Source: an uncultured Roseicyclus sp.
GTDB taxonomy: Bacteria; Pseudomonadota; Alphaproteobacteria; Rhodobacterales; Rhodobacteraceae
Direction: 5' to 3'
DNA length: 64,000 bases
Assembly (NCBI GenBank): GCA_937139335.1
Contig: CAKZPN010000057.1
Span: 1-64,000, forward strand
Every line of letters starts with the position of its first letter. Positions within the stretch are counted from its first letter, which is position 1. The translations under genes were made by a program, and so were the position numbers. Of the stretch, positions 42,580 through 51,448 are shown one piece after another. The notes under the pieces were generated by a model. It worked only from the letters and a program-made list of their open reading frames with translations, was not told where the DNA came from and made no database searches.

Positions 42580-43787
42580 GCCCCCACCGCGTGCGGCGCG
42601 CCGAGCCGCACGTCGAAATCGGCGATCTGGTCGGCGGTGAACACCTCTTCGATCGGGGTCAGCCCGTCGTAGCGCCCGGTCAGGCTGGTGTCCTGGTGCA
42701 CCGCGCGCGCCACATCCCAGCGCCGCTCGTCCCGCGCGATCTTGGCCGCAAGCGCCCGCCCCTCGTCCGTGGCGACCCCGTCGGGGCGGATCAGCCCCTC
42801 GGCCCGCAGGATGCGCAGCGTCAGCGGGTCGTGGATCGGCTCGGAGCGGACCAGCGCCAGCAGGCCCTGGCGGCGATGCACACGCGCCTGGAACCGGCGG
42901 TGCGACAGCGCGGCGGCAAGGATGCCGCGCGCAGGCGCGAAGAGCAGCGAAAGCGCGAAGAGCCCGGCCGCGATCAGCACGATGATCGGGCCGGTCGGCA
43001 GGTCGGGCGCCGAGGCCGACAGCGCCGCGCCGACATAGCCAGAGGCGCCGCCGAGGATGCCCGCCGTCCAGAGCACCACCTCCACCCGGTTGGTCCAGAA
43101 CCGCGCGGTGACCGCCGGGATGATGAGGAGTGCGACGACGAGGATCAAGCCAACCAGTTTCAGGCCGATAACGGTGACGGCCATCACCAGCCCCATCATC
43201 GCGAGATCGACGCGCCGCGTGTCGACCCCCAGCGCGGTGGCGTAGCCCGCATCGAAGGCCACAAGCGTCATCGGCCGGCGCAACACCCAGATCGCGGCGA
43301 CGACCAGCGCGCCGCCGGTGGCGATGATGACCGCGTCCTGGAACAGCATCCCGGCGGTGGAGCCGAGCAGGAAATCCTCCAGCCCCGCCTGCCGCCCGCG
43401 GTCAAGCGTCTGGATCACCGTCAGCAGCACGACGCCGAAGCCGAAGAACACCGACAGCACCGCGCCGATCGCCGCATCCTCGGCCAGCCGGGTGCGCCGC
43501 GCGATCCATTCGACGAGGAGCAGCCCCGCCCAGGCGCTGAGTGCGGAGCCGATGAGCAGCCCGCCGAGGTTGCGCCCCTCGCCCCCCAGCGCGACCATGA
43601 CGAGAAAGGCAAGGCCGACGCCCGGCAGGGTGGCATGCGCCACCGCGTCCGACACCAGCGCGCGCTTGCGCAGGAACAGGAAGGTGCCCGCCGTGCCCGC
43701 CGCGAAGCCCAGTAGCGCCGCGCCGATGGCGACGAGCGCGGCATTGTAGCCTGCCTGCAGCAACAGCGCGTCGAGAAATCCGGACAT
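42576..43787 (-). CDS. Mn/Zn/Fe ABC importer permease with C-terminal extension (SitC-like)
   Basis: A 403-residue protein. The first 285 residues are an ABC-3 permease (LRKRALVSDAVAHATLPGVGLAF motif). From about 290 a soluble extension of over 100 residues follows, with HDPLTLRILRAEGLIRPDGVATDEGRALAAK, which reads like a winged-helix unit. Similar tails occur on some MntB-like permeases. It may sense metal or regulate transport; its role is unknown to me. Confidence 0.85.
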   Translation of the reverse strand: MSGFLDALLLQAGYNAALVAIGAALLGFAAGTAGTFLFLRKRALVSDAVAHATLPGVGLAFLVMVALGGEGRNLGGLLIGSALSAWAGLLLVEWIARRTRLAEDAAIGAVLSVFFGFGVVLLTVIQTLDRGRQAGLEDFLLGSTAGMLFQDAVIIATGGALVVAAIWVLRRPMTLVAFDAGYATALGVDTRRVDLAMMGLVMAVTVIGLKLVGLILVVALLIIPAVTARFWTNRVEVVLWTAGILGGASGYVGAALSASAPDLPTGPIIVLIAAGLFALSLLFAPARGILAAALSHRRFQARVHRRQGLLALVRSEPIHDPLTLRILRAEGLIRPDGVATDEGRALAAKIARDERRWDVARAVHQDTSLTGRYDGLTPIEEVFTADQIADFDVRLGAPHAVGA

Positions 43788-43790
43788 GGC

Positions 43791-44603
43791 CTAGCCCCGC
43801 ACCAGCGCCAACTGGTCCAGATGCGTGGCCGCGAGCCGGCCGCCATAGGTCTGCGCCAGCGCCTCGGGGGTGAAGGTCGTGGCGACCGGCCCCTCGGCCA
43901 TGGCGCGGACGTTCACGAGGAAGACGTGGTCGAAATACTCGGCCACGGTCGAGAGGTCATGGTGCACCGCGATGACCGACTTGCCCTCGGCCTTCAGGGC
44001 TTTCAGCACCTCGATGATCGCCCGCTCGGTGGCGGCGTCGACGCCCGCGAAGGGCTCGTCGAGCAGGTAGAGATCGGCCTCCTGCGCCAGCGCGCGGGCG
44101 AGGAACACGCGCTGTTGCTGGCCGCCGGACAATTGCCCGATCTGGCGGCTGGCAAAGCCTTCCATCCCCACGCGGCCCAGAGCATCCGTCGCCAGCGCGC
44201 ATTCGGCGCGGGTGACACGGCGAAAGAGACCGAGCTTGCGGTAGCGGCCCATCAGGACCACGTCGGTCACCGTGGTCGGGAAATCCCAGTCGACGCTGGC
44301 GCGCTGCGGCACGTAGGCAATGCGGTCGCGCGCGGCGGCGATGGGTTGGCCGAAGACCGTCACCAGCCCCGACACCGAAGGGATCAGGCCCAGCGACGCT
44401 TTCAGCAGCGTCGATTTCCCGGCACCGTTCGGCCCGACGATGGCGGCCATCGCGCCGACGGGAAACGTGGCGTCGACCGAAAACAGCGCCGGTTTCTCGC
44501 CGTAGCTGACTGTCAGCCCGCGCACTGCCAGCGGGCTCGCCGGGTCGGGGCCTGTGCCTGCGCTTGTCCCGTCGCGTGTCGCCAATGTCAGCGTCTCGGC
44601 CAT
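43791..44603 (-). CDS. Mn/Zn/Fe ABC importer ATPase (SitB-like)
   Basis: A 270-residue ABC ATPase: Walker A GPNGAGKSTLLK (about 57-68), signature LSGGQQQRVFLARAL and Walker B LYLLDEPFAGVD. The YVPQRASVDWDFPTTV Q-loop region is typical of the manganese/zinc importer class. It lies between the binding-protein gene (7 bases) and the first permease (3 bases). Confidence 0.92.
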   Translation of the reverse strand: MAETLTLATRDGTSAGTGPDPASPLAVRGLTVSYGEKPALFSVDATFPVGAMAAIVGPNGAGKSTLLKASLGLIPSVSGLVTVFGQPIAAARDRIAYVPQRASVDWDFPTTVTDVVLMGRYRKLGLFRRVTRAECALATDALGRVGMEGFASRQIGQLSGGQQQRVFLARALAQEADLYLLDEPFAGVDAATERAIIEVLKALKAEGKSVIAVHHDLSTVAEYFDHVFLVNVRAMAEGPVATTFTPEALAQTYGGRLAATHLDQLALVRG

Positions 44604-44610
44604 GCCATCC

Positions 44611-45561
44611 TCAATTCAGTGCCAGTTCGTCGATCCGGCCCTGCGCAGGGGCCTCGCCGCCCAGAGCGCGGGCGATCACGGTCACGTTGTGATCGATCAT
44701 GCCGAGGTAGGTGCCCTCGTAGGTGCCGGGCGCGCCAATCGCGTCGGAGAAAAGCTCGCCGCCGATGGTGACCGTATGACCCTGCGCGGCGGCGCCTTCG
44801 ATCAGCGCGCGGATGTTGCGGTCGGAGACCGAGCTTTCCACGAAGACCGCGCCGATCTCGCGGTCGACGAGCAGGTCCACCAGTTCGGCGATCCGTTGCA
44901 ACCCCGCCTCGCTTTCGGTCGAGAGGCCCTGGATGCCGACGACCTCGAACCCGTAAGCCGCGCCGAAGTAGTTGAAGGCGTCATGCGCCGTCACCAGCAT
45001 CCGCCGTTCGGCCGGGACTGAGGCGAGGACGGTCCGGGCGTAGTCCGACAGCTCCGAGAGATCCTCCAGATGCGCGGCGGCGTTGGCGGTGAAGACCTCC
45101 GCCCCTTCGGGATGTGCTTCGATCATCGCGTCGCGCACCGCCAGCACGACGCGCGACCAGAGCGTCGGGTCCATCCAGACGTGCGGGTCGAAGCGGTCGG
45201 CGTAGTCCTCGGACCCGATGCGGTCCTCCGGCGGGACGGCTTCGGCGACCGGCACGACGGCGCGGGTCTCGCCCAGTTCGAGCAGGAATTCCTCAAGCTG
45301 GGCTTCGAGATAGAGACCGTTCCACAGCACGAGGTCGGCGCGCGCAGCGGCCACGATATCGGTGCGGGTCTGGCGGTATGAATGCGGGTCGACGCCGGGG
45401 CCCATCAGCGCCGTCACCTCCACCAGTTCGCCCCCCACCTGCCGCGCGGCGTCGGCGATCATGCCGGTGGTCGCGACCACGCCCAGCCGGTCCTGCGCCG
45501 TGGCAGGCAGGGCCAGCGCGGCGGCGATGGAGAGGGACAGGAGCAGGCGTCGGGCGAGCAT
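44611..45561 (-). CDS. Mn/Zn/Fe ABC importer binding protein (SitA-like)
   Basis: A 316-residue cluster A-I metal-binding lipoprotein-like or periplasmic protein with a signal peptide ending ATAQ (about 23). Ligand candidates: His in GPGVDPHSYR, His in RFDPHVWMDP, Glu or His around TAHDAFNYFG, and Asp or Glu near FVESSVSDRN. There is no long His-rich loop, which favours Mn (or Fe) over Zn. Two dyads lie 52-96 bases upstream. Confidence 0.88.
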   Translation of the reverse strand: MLARRLLLSLSIAAALALPATAQDRLGVVATTGMIADAARQVGGELVEVTALMGPGVDPHSYRQTRTDIVAAARADLVLWNGLYLEAQLEEFLLELGETRAVVPVAEAVPPEDRIGSEDYADRFDPHVWMDPTLWSRVVLAVRDAMIEAHPEGAEVFTANAAAHLEDLSELSDYARTVLASVPAERRMLVTAHDAFNYFGAAYGFEVVGIQGLSTESEAGLQRIAELVDLLVDREIGAVFVESSVSDRNIRALIEGAAAQGHTVTIGGELFSDAIGAPGTYEGTYLGMIDHNVTVIARALGGEAPAQGRIDELALN

Positions 45562-45612
45562 CGGGGATCCTATCTGAAGGCTGCACGGGGTGGTGCCGTC
45601 AGGACAGGATAT

Positions 45613-45657
45613 TGCGACCCGTTCGCAGGAAGTCAATGCTTTTGCGACTTATTCGCA
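45613..45657. promoter_or_regulatory. two TGCGA-N5-TCGCA dyads before the metal importer
   Basis: TGCGA-CCCGT-TCGCA (45613-45627) and TGCGA-CTTAT-TCGCA (45643-45657) have the same plan and lie exactly 30 bases apart, nearly three helical turns. The second extends to TTGCGA/TCGCAA. They look like sites of a Fur-superfamily metal regulator (Mur/Fur), which is inference from their form and place. No other feature is seen in the gap 45562-45694. Confidence 0.6.
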
Positions 45658-45694
45658 ATAAACTCGCCGCGCGGGCGTTCTCCGCGCACCGCGC

Positions 45695-46888
45695 TCAGCC
45701 GACCGCCGCCATCACGCCGCGCAGTTCCGCCAGCCCGCGCATCCGCCCGATCAGCGGATAGCCGGGCATCACCGGCCGGTCGAGGTCGCTGAGCAGCGCG
45801 TGGCCGTGGTCGGGGCGCATGGGAATGATCGCATCCGCCCTGCCCGCCCCCGCGCGGCGGCGTTCCTCGGCCACCAGCGCGCGGATCGTCGCGACCATGT
45901 CGGTGTCGCCCGCCAAATGCGCGCTCTCGGTGAAAGAACAGCGACCGAAGTGCAGCGCCTCGCGCGTGGTGTTGCGCAGGTGGACGAAGTGGATGTGCTC
46001 GCCCAACCGCTCGACGAAACTGACCGGATCGAACCCCGGATCGACACCGAGTGAGCCGGTGCAAAGCGTGATGCCGTTGGCGGGGCTCGGGACGCTTTCG
46101 ACCAGCCGCGCGTAATCCTCCACCGTCGAGACGATGCGCGGCAGGCCCAGCAGGGAAAACGGCGGGTCGTCGGGATGACAGCAGAGCCGCATCCCGAGCC
46201 GCTCGGCGGTGGGCACGACCTGCTCGAGAAACTCCGTCAGGTTCGCGCGCAACCGGTCGGGGTCGATGCCGTCGTAGCGCGCCAGCGCGCCGCGCACGTC
46301 GTCGAGGCTCCAGTGCTCGGCCGAGCCGGGCAGCCCCGCCACGATGTTGCGCGCGAGGTCCGCCGAAATGGCATCGCCACACTCGGCAAACCGCCGCGCG
46401 GCCGCATCGCGCAGCGCCTCGGGATAGTCGGCCTCCGCGCCGTGCCGCGCGAGGATGTGCAGGTCGAAGACCGCGAAATCCAGCAGGTCGAAGCGCATCG
46501 CGGTGCCGCCGCCCTTCACCGGCGCGCGCAGGTCGGTGCGAGTCCAGTCCAGGACCGGCATGAAGTTGTAGCAGATCACCTCGATCCCGGCGGCCGCGAG
46601 GTTCGCGAGGCTCTCGCGGTAGGCCGCGATGTGGTCGCGCCACGGGCCGGTCTGGGTCTTGATCGCCTCGGACACCGGCAGGCTTTCGACCACGTCCCAG
46701 GTCAGGCCGGTGGGCGCCTCGGCCGTCCCTTCGATCTCGCGCTTGCGCTGCGCGATCTCCCCCGGCGTCCAGACATCACCGGTCGGAACGTGGTGCAGCG
46801 CCGAGACGATGCCCTGCGCCCCCGTCTGCACGATTTCGGCAATCTTGATCTCGTCGGCCGGGCCGAACCAGCGCCATGTTTCGCGCAT
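45695..46888 (-). CDS. uxuA: mannonate dehydratase
   Basis: A 397-residue TIM-barrel enzyme that turns D-mannonate into 2-keto-3-deoxy-gluconate. MRETWRWFGPADEIKIAEIVQTGA and CYNFMPVLDWTRTDL are UxuA marks; LCCHPDDPPF and MRPDHGHALLSD carry metal ligands. It is last in the leftward importer operon, 4 bases after the ATPase gene. It shows that the imported sugar is, or is turned into, a uronate or mannonate. Confidence 0.94.
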   Translation of the reverse strand: MRETWRWFGPADEIKIAEIVQTGAQGIVSALHHVPTGDVWTPGEIAQRKREIEGTAEAPTGLTWDVVESLPVSEAIKTQTGPWRDHIAAYRESLANLAAAGIEVICYNFMPVLDWTRTDLRAPVKGGGTAMRFDLLDFAVFDLHILARHGAEADYPEALRDAAARRFAECGDAISADLARNIVAGLPGSAEHWSLDDVRGALARYDGIDPDRLRANLTEFLEQVVPTAERLGMRLCCHPDDPPFSLLGLPRIVSTVEDYARLVESVPSPANGITLCTGSLGVDPGFDPVSFVERLGEHIHFVHLRNTTREALHFGRCSFTESAHLAGDTDMVATIRALVAEERRRAGAGRADAIIPMRPDHGHALLSDLDRPVMPGYPLIGRMRGLAELRGVMAAVG

Positions 46889-46892
46889 GTTT

Positions 46893-47972
46893 TCAGGACT
46901 CTCTCAGGGTCAGGCCGGTGTCGCTGTCGAAGAGGTGGATCTCCCCCTCGGGCGCGCCGACGCGGATGGTGTCGCCCAGGCTGATCCGCGTCTGGCCGGG
47001 GCTGTGAACGGTGATCGGCGCACCGCTGGCGGTGTGGCCGTAGACGTAGCTTTCGCCGCCCAGTTGCTCGACCGAGCGGACCTTGACAGTCATCGCGCCG
47101 TCTTCGCTGGCCTTCAGGTGGTTGGGCCGGACGCCGAGCGTCACCTTTTCCCCCGCGACCTGCCGGAAGCCGGTGGCGGGCAGGTGCAGCACCTCGCCCC
47201 CATCGAGATGCATCCGCGTGCGATCGGCGCCGTCCACGGTGCCGGTGATGAAGTTCATCTTGGGGCTGCCGATGAAGCCCGCGACGAAGAGGTTGCGCGG
47301 ATTGTTGTAGAGATCCAGCGGCCGGCCGAACTGCTCCAGCTCGCCCAGCCGCAGCACCGCGATCTTGTCGGCCATGGTCATCGCCTCGACCTGGTCGTGG
47401 GTCACGTAGATCATCGTGTTCTCGAGCCTGCGATGCAGCGACGCGATTTCGCCGCGCATGTCGACCCGCAACTCGGCGTCGAGGTTCGAGAGCGGCTCGT
47501 CGAACAGGAACACCCGCGGCTCGCGCACCACGGCGCGGCCAATGGCGACGCGCTGGCGCTGCCCGCCCGAGAGGTCCTTGGGGCGGCGGTCGAGCAGCGG
47601 GTCGATCTGCAGCATCTTCGCCACCTGGTCGACCTTGGACGCGATCTCGGCCTTGGGGGTGTTGATGTTCTCAAGGCCGAAGCTGAGGTTCTGGCGCACC
47701 GTCATGTGCGGGTAAAGCGCGTAGGACTGGAACACCATGGCCAGCCCCCGGTCGGCCGCCGGAATGCGGTTCACCACGTCGCCGCCGATGGCGATCTCGC
47801 CGCCCGAGATATCCTCAAGCCCCGAGATCATCCGCAGAAGCGTGGATTTCCCGCAGCCGGACGGGCCGACGAAAACGCAGAACTCCCCGTGTGCGATGGA
47901 CAGGTCGATGCCCTTGATCACCTCCACCGTGCCGAAGGACTTGCGCACCCCCCTGAGTTCGATCGAGGCCAT
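46893..47972 (-). CDS. sugar ABC importer ATPase (MalK/UgpC type)
   Basis: A 359-residue ATPase: Walker A GPSGCGKSTLLR (about 38-49), signature LSGGQRQRVAIGRAV, Walker B VFLFDEPLSNLD, and a C-terminal TOBE/OB regulatory domain from about 240. It drives the two permeases upstream. It begins directly beside the permease gene. Confidence 0.93.
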   Translation of the reverse strand: MASIELRGVRKSFGTVEVIKGIDLSIAHGEFCVFVGPSGCGKSTLLRMISGLEDISGGEIAIGGDVVNRIPAADRGLAMVFQSYALYPHMTVRQNLSFGLENINTPKAEIASKVDQVAKMLQIDPLLDRRPKDLSGGQRQRVAIGRAVVREPRVFLFDEPLSNLDAELRVDMRGEIASLHRRLENTMIYVTHDQVEAMTMADKIAVLRLGELEQFGRPLDLYNNPRNLFVAGFIGSPKMNFITGTVDGADRTRMHLDGGEVLHLPATGFRQVAGEKVTLGVRPNHLKASEDGAMTVKVRSVEQLGGESYVYGHTASGAPITVHSPGQTRISLGDTIRVGAPEGEIHLFDSDTGLTLRES

Positions 47973-49025
47973 TCACTTCCCTCCCGTCGAGGCGATGCCG
48001 GTGGCGATGTATTGCTGCAGGAACATGAAGACCATGGCGATGGGCAGGAGCGTCAGCACCGTCATCGCGAGGAGCGAGGACCATTGCGTCTGAAGCTCGC
48101 CCTGGAAGGAGTTGAGCGCGAGTTGCAGGGTAAAATTCTCCGAACGGGTCAGTACGATCAGCGGCCAGAGGAAATCGTTCCAGCGCCACATGATCGCAAG
48201 GATGGCCAGCACCGCGATGGCGGGTGCCGACAGCGGCAGGATGATGCGCCAGTAGATCTTCCACTCCGAAGCCTTGTCCATCCGCGCGGCGTCGAGGATC
48301 TCGTCCGGGATCGTCAGCATGTATTGCCGGAGCAGGAACACGCCGGTGGGCGTGGCCGCACCGGGGATGATGACACCCCAGAGCGAGTTGAACATGCCCA
48401 TCTCGCTGACAATCAGAAACAGCGGCACCAGCACCACCGTCTGCGGGATCATCAGCGTGCCGATCACCAGCAGCAGCACCGCGGTGCGGCCGCGGAACTG
48501 GTATTTCGACAGCGCGAAGGCGGCCATGCTGTTGGTGAGCAGCATGATCAGCGTCGCCATCACGGTGATGAAGGTCGAGTTCCAGAAATACAGGAGAAAG
48601 CTGAAACGTCCGAACAGGTCCGAGTAGTTCTCGGTGGCGAGCGAGAACTGCTCGACCGGCTCGTAGTCGCTGATCGCGACGCGCAGACGCTCCTCGGGCG
48701 CGGCGGGGTCGACCATCTGCGCCTGCAGGCCCACGCGGCGCAGCTGCGCGAGGATCATGCCCTCGTACTCGCCCGCTGTGATCTCGAACAACGGAAGGGG
48801 CTCGTCGTAGCCCTCCACCGTCACGGTCTGCTGCTGGTAGGGCAGGAAGGTCGGCGGGTAGCGCTGCAGGTCTGCCTCGGTCTTGAAGCTCGACAGCACC
48901 AGCCAGACCACCGGGAAGAACATCAGGAAGACGCCGAAGAACAGGTAGGTGTAGCTGGCCCAGTCGGTCCAGTGCAGCCGCGTGGCGCCGCGTGTGGCGG
49001 TGAGGAAATCCCAGGTTCTACCCAT
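47973..49025 (-). CDS. sugar ABC importer permease (MalG type) with periplasmic insert
   Basis: A 350-residue permease with six helices; the EAA-like loop is EILDAARMDKASEWKIYWRIILPL. MalG-type permeases are near 280 residues. Here an additional stretch of roughly 80-100 residues (about 50-150, with TFLPYQQQTVTVEGYDEPLP) lies between helices 1 and 2 and probably faces the periplasm. It overlaps the other permease by 8 bases. Confidence 0.88.
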   Translation of the reverse strand: MGRTWDFLTATRGATRLHWTDWASYTYLFFGVFLMFFPVVWLVLSSFKTEADLQRYPPTFLPYQQQTVTVEGYDEPLPLFEITAGEYEGMILAQLRRVGLQAQMVDPAAPEERLRVAISDYEPVEQFSLATENYSDLFGRFSFLLYFWNSTFITVMATLIMLLTNSMAAFALSKYQFRGRTAVLLLVIGTLMIPQTVVLVPLFLIVSEMGMFNSLWGVIIPGAATPTGVFLLRQYMLTIPDEILDAARMDKASEWKIYWRIILPLSAPAIAVLAILAIMWRWNDFLWPLIVLTRSENFTLQLALNSFQGELQTQWSSLLAMTVLTLLPIAMVFMFLQQYIATGIASTGGK

Positions 49026-50121
49026 CGACGCTCTTCCTGTTCACCCAGAGCTGCACCAGCGTCAGCACAACCAGCACCGCCGCCACCAGGAGCGACGCCG
49101 CCGCCGCGAGACCGAAGAGGCGCGGCGAGCCGGCAAAGCCTTCCTCGTAGATGTATTGGATGATGAAGGTCGTGGCCGTGCCCGGCCCGCCGCCGGTGAA
49201 GGCATAGACCTCGTCGAAGGTCTGCACGCCCTTGATCAGCGCCAGCACCAGCACCACCAGCATCGTCGGCGCGAGCAGCGGCAAGGTGATGCGCCGGAAC
49301 ACCCGCCAGGGACTGGCACGGTCCATCGTCGCCGCCTCGTAGACGTCGCGCGGGATCGCCTGCAGCCCGGCCAGCAGGATCAGCGTGTAGAACCCCATAT
49401 GCGCCCAGACCGACAGGAACACCGACCAGGCAAAGGCCCATTGCGCGTCGACCAGCCAGTTATAGCCGCCGATGCCGGCCCAATCGAGAAAGGCGTTCAG
49501 CACGCCGTTGCGCTGCAGCATCCACTTCCAGATCAGCGCCACCACGACGGGCGACAGCAGCACCGGGAAGAAGAACACCGAGCGGAAAAAGCCCCGCGCG
49601 CGGATCTTGCCGTTCAGCACGATCGCGGTCAGGAGCGAAAAGCCCACCATGACGCCGACCTGCAGCGTCACGAACCACACCGTGTTCCAGACCGCGCGCC
49701 AGAACTTGTCCTCGCGGCAGGTGTTCGGGTCGAGGTGGTTGGCGCAGTCGAGCAGGCGCGTGAAGTTTCCGGCGCCGATGCCGGGGCGGTCGGCCAGCAT
49801 CACGTTGTCGCCGCCGGTGGTGGCGTAGACCACGTTCAGGATTACCGGCAGGAACGCGAAGAGCCCGAACAGCAGCAGGTTGGGCAGCAGGAACACCCAG
49901 GCCAGCCGGTTGATCCCCAGCACGCGCTGCAACCCCAGCATCGGGATCTCGATGATCCGCATCACCGGCGCGATCACGCGGAGCGCGATCCCGTCGCCGG
50001 CGCCCCTGAGCGCACGCGGGTCGGTCGCACCCGCAGTCTCGGCGATGGCGGTGCCGGGCGCGGTATCTCGGGTGGGGGATGGGGCGGGCGCGTCTGCGCC
50101 CTGCCCCCTTGTGCCGGCCAT
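49018..50121 (-). CDS. sugar ABC importer permease (MalF type)
   Basis: A 367-residue permease. A hydrophilic N-terminal part of about 65 residues precedes helix 1 (FLLPNLLLFGLFAFLPVILNV). The EAA-like loop is VYEAATMDRASPWRVFRRITLPLL. A Cys pair (DCANHLDPNTCRED) lies in the first periplasmic loop. It follows the binding protein by 5 bases. Confidence 0.88.
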   Translation of the reverse strand: MAGTRGQGADAPAPSPTRDTAPGTAIAETAGATDPRALRGAGDGIALRVIAPVMRIIEIPMLGLQRVLGINRLAWVFLLPNLLLFGLFAFLPVILNVVYATTGGDNVMLADRPGIGAGNFTRLLDCANHLDPNTCREDKFWRAVWNTVWFVTLQVGVMVGFSLLTAIVLNGKIRARGFFRSVFFFPVLLSPVVVALIWKWMLQRNGVLNAFLDWAGIGGYNWLVDAQWAFAWSVFLSVWAHMGFYTLILLAGLQAIPRDVYEAATMDRASPWRVFRRITLPLLAPTMLVVLVLALIKGVQTFDEVYAFTGGGPGTATTFIIQYIYEEGFAGSPRLFGLAAAASLLVAAVLVVLTLVQLWVNRKSVDG

Positions 50122-50126
50122 GGCGC

Positions 50127-51392
50127 TTACTGCGCGTCGGCCAGGGCGGCCTCGAGGTCGCTGGCCATACGTTCAACCGCCTCGTCCACGCTCAGTTCGC
50201 CCACGATCGCCTGGCTCACCCGCTCGGCGGTGATGCCGAACATGGCGCGGTTGTTGACATAGCCTTGGTAGCGGAAGGCTGCCGGGGCGACATCGGGCAG
50301 GTCGGAGGCAAAGGCCGACAGAGCCGCCGCTGCCGCGGGCGAGGCATCCTCGAACTCGACGCCGGCCGCCGCCACGCCCAGGTGCGCGGGCAGGTTGCGG
50401 GTACGCGCCGTCACCTCGGCATAGATGTCTTCCTGCGCGAGGAAGTCGATCACGGCCGCCACGATCTCGGGGTGCTCGGTCTGCTCGAAGCCGACGATGC
50501 CAGCGCCGCCCGGCATGCCGGAACACACGCCGGCCGGACCGCAGGGGCTGCCCACGACCTGCCAGTCGAAGAAGTCGCCGACCTGCTCGTCCATCCGGCC
50601 AACCTGCCAGCTGCCCGAGTAGTAGAACACCAGCTCGCCGTTGATGAACTCCTGCGCCGCGTCCTGGTAGGTCGCGCCGCCCTGCCCGGCCCAGACGTCG
50701 CGCGCCATGGTGCCGTCGTTGTTCCATTCCACGAACTGCGCCGTGAAGGCGGCAAAGCCCTCGTCCGACAGGCTCGGCGTGCCGTCTTCCGACAGGATCG
50801 ACGCGCCGTAGCTGATCGCGGGGCCGGCAAAGCGGTGGCCGGTGCGGTCGAGCGCCATCGGGAACGGCGTGTCGGTCGCCTCGGCCACGGCGGATGCCGC
50901 CTCGGCCCATTCTTCCCAGGTCGCGTCATCGGCCGGCATCTCCACGCCCGCCTGCTCGAACAGCGTCGCGTTCACGAAGGCGCCGGTGATCGTCAGCTGG
51001 CTGTGCATGCCGTTGATCGCGTCGCCGCCATCCGCGCCGCGGTACCACGACAGCGTGTCGCCGAAGGAGGATTCCCAGTAGCCGCGGTCCACATAAGGCG
51101 CGAGGTCGAGGTAGTATTGCGACAGGCCGCCGAGGTCGGTGACCTTGGCCATGTCCGGCCCGCTGCCGGCGGCCAGCTGGATCGGCAGGTTCTCGAGGAT
51201 CGCCTGGTAGGGCACGACGTCGACGATCACGTCCACGCCGTCGTTCTCGGCCTCGAAGCGGGTCAGAACGTCGTCGTAGACCTCGCACTCATTGCCGTCG
51301 GAATAGCACATGAAGCGGATTTCCTGCGCCATGGCCGGGGCGGCAAGCCCGAGCGCCAGCGCGGTGGTTCCAAGCAATTTCAGATGGGTCAA
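50127..51392 (-). CDS. sugar ABC importer substrate-binding protein, family 1
   Basis: A 421-residue periplasmic binding protein. I start it at TTG 51392, because GGGAGGAC lies at 51398-51405 and the first residues (THLKLLGTTALALGLAAPAMAQ) make a signal peptide. The open frame upstream runs through the neighbouring gene and is not used. Two close Cys pairs (CYSDGNEC; SPCGPAGVCSG) suggest disulfides. Probable substrate: an oligosaccharide or glycoside that yields a uronate. Confidence 0.87.
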   Translation of the reverse strand: MTHLKLLGTTALALGLAAPAMAQEIRFMCYSDGNECEVYDDVLTRFEAENDGVDVIVDVVPYQAILENLPIQLAAGSGPDMAKVTDLGGLSQYYLDLAPYVDRGYWESSFGDTLSWYRGADGGDAINGMHSQLTITGAFVNATLFEQAGVEMPADDATWEEWAEAASAVAEATDTPFPMALDRTGHRFAGPAISYGASILSEDGTPSLSDEGFAAFTAQFVEWNNDGTMARDVWAGQGGATYQDAAQEFINGELVFYYSGSWQVGRMDEQVGDFFDWQVVGSPCGPAGVCSGMPGGAGIVGFEQTEHPEIVAAVIDFLAQEDIYAEVTARTRNLPAHLGVAAAGVEFEDASPAAAAALSAFASDLPDVAPAAFRYQGYVNNRAMFGITAERVSQAIVGELSVDEAVERMASDLEAALADAQ

Positions 51393-51448
51393 TTGAAGTC
51401 CTCCCTGTGGTGAGTCGTTGTGATGGTGGTCACATCCCGTCGGCCGGC

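Noticed and set aside
46629-49163. An 844-codon + strand frame over the importer ATPase and permease
   Set aside because: Antisense shadow, His/Arg/Gln-rich, no domain. The minus-strand genes are clear.
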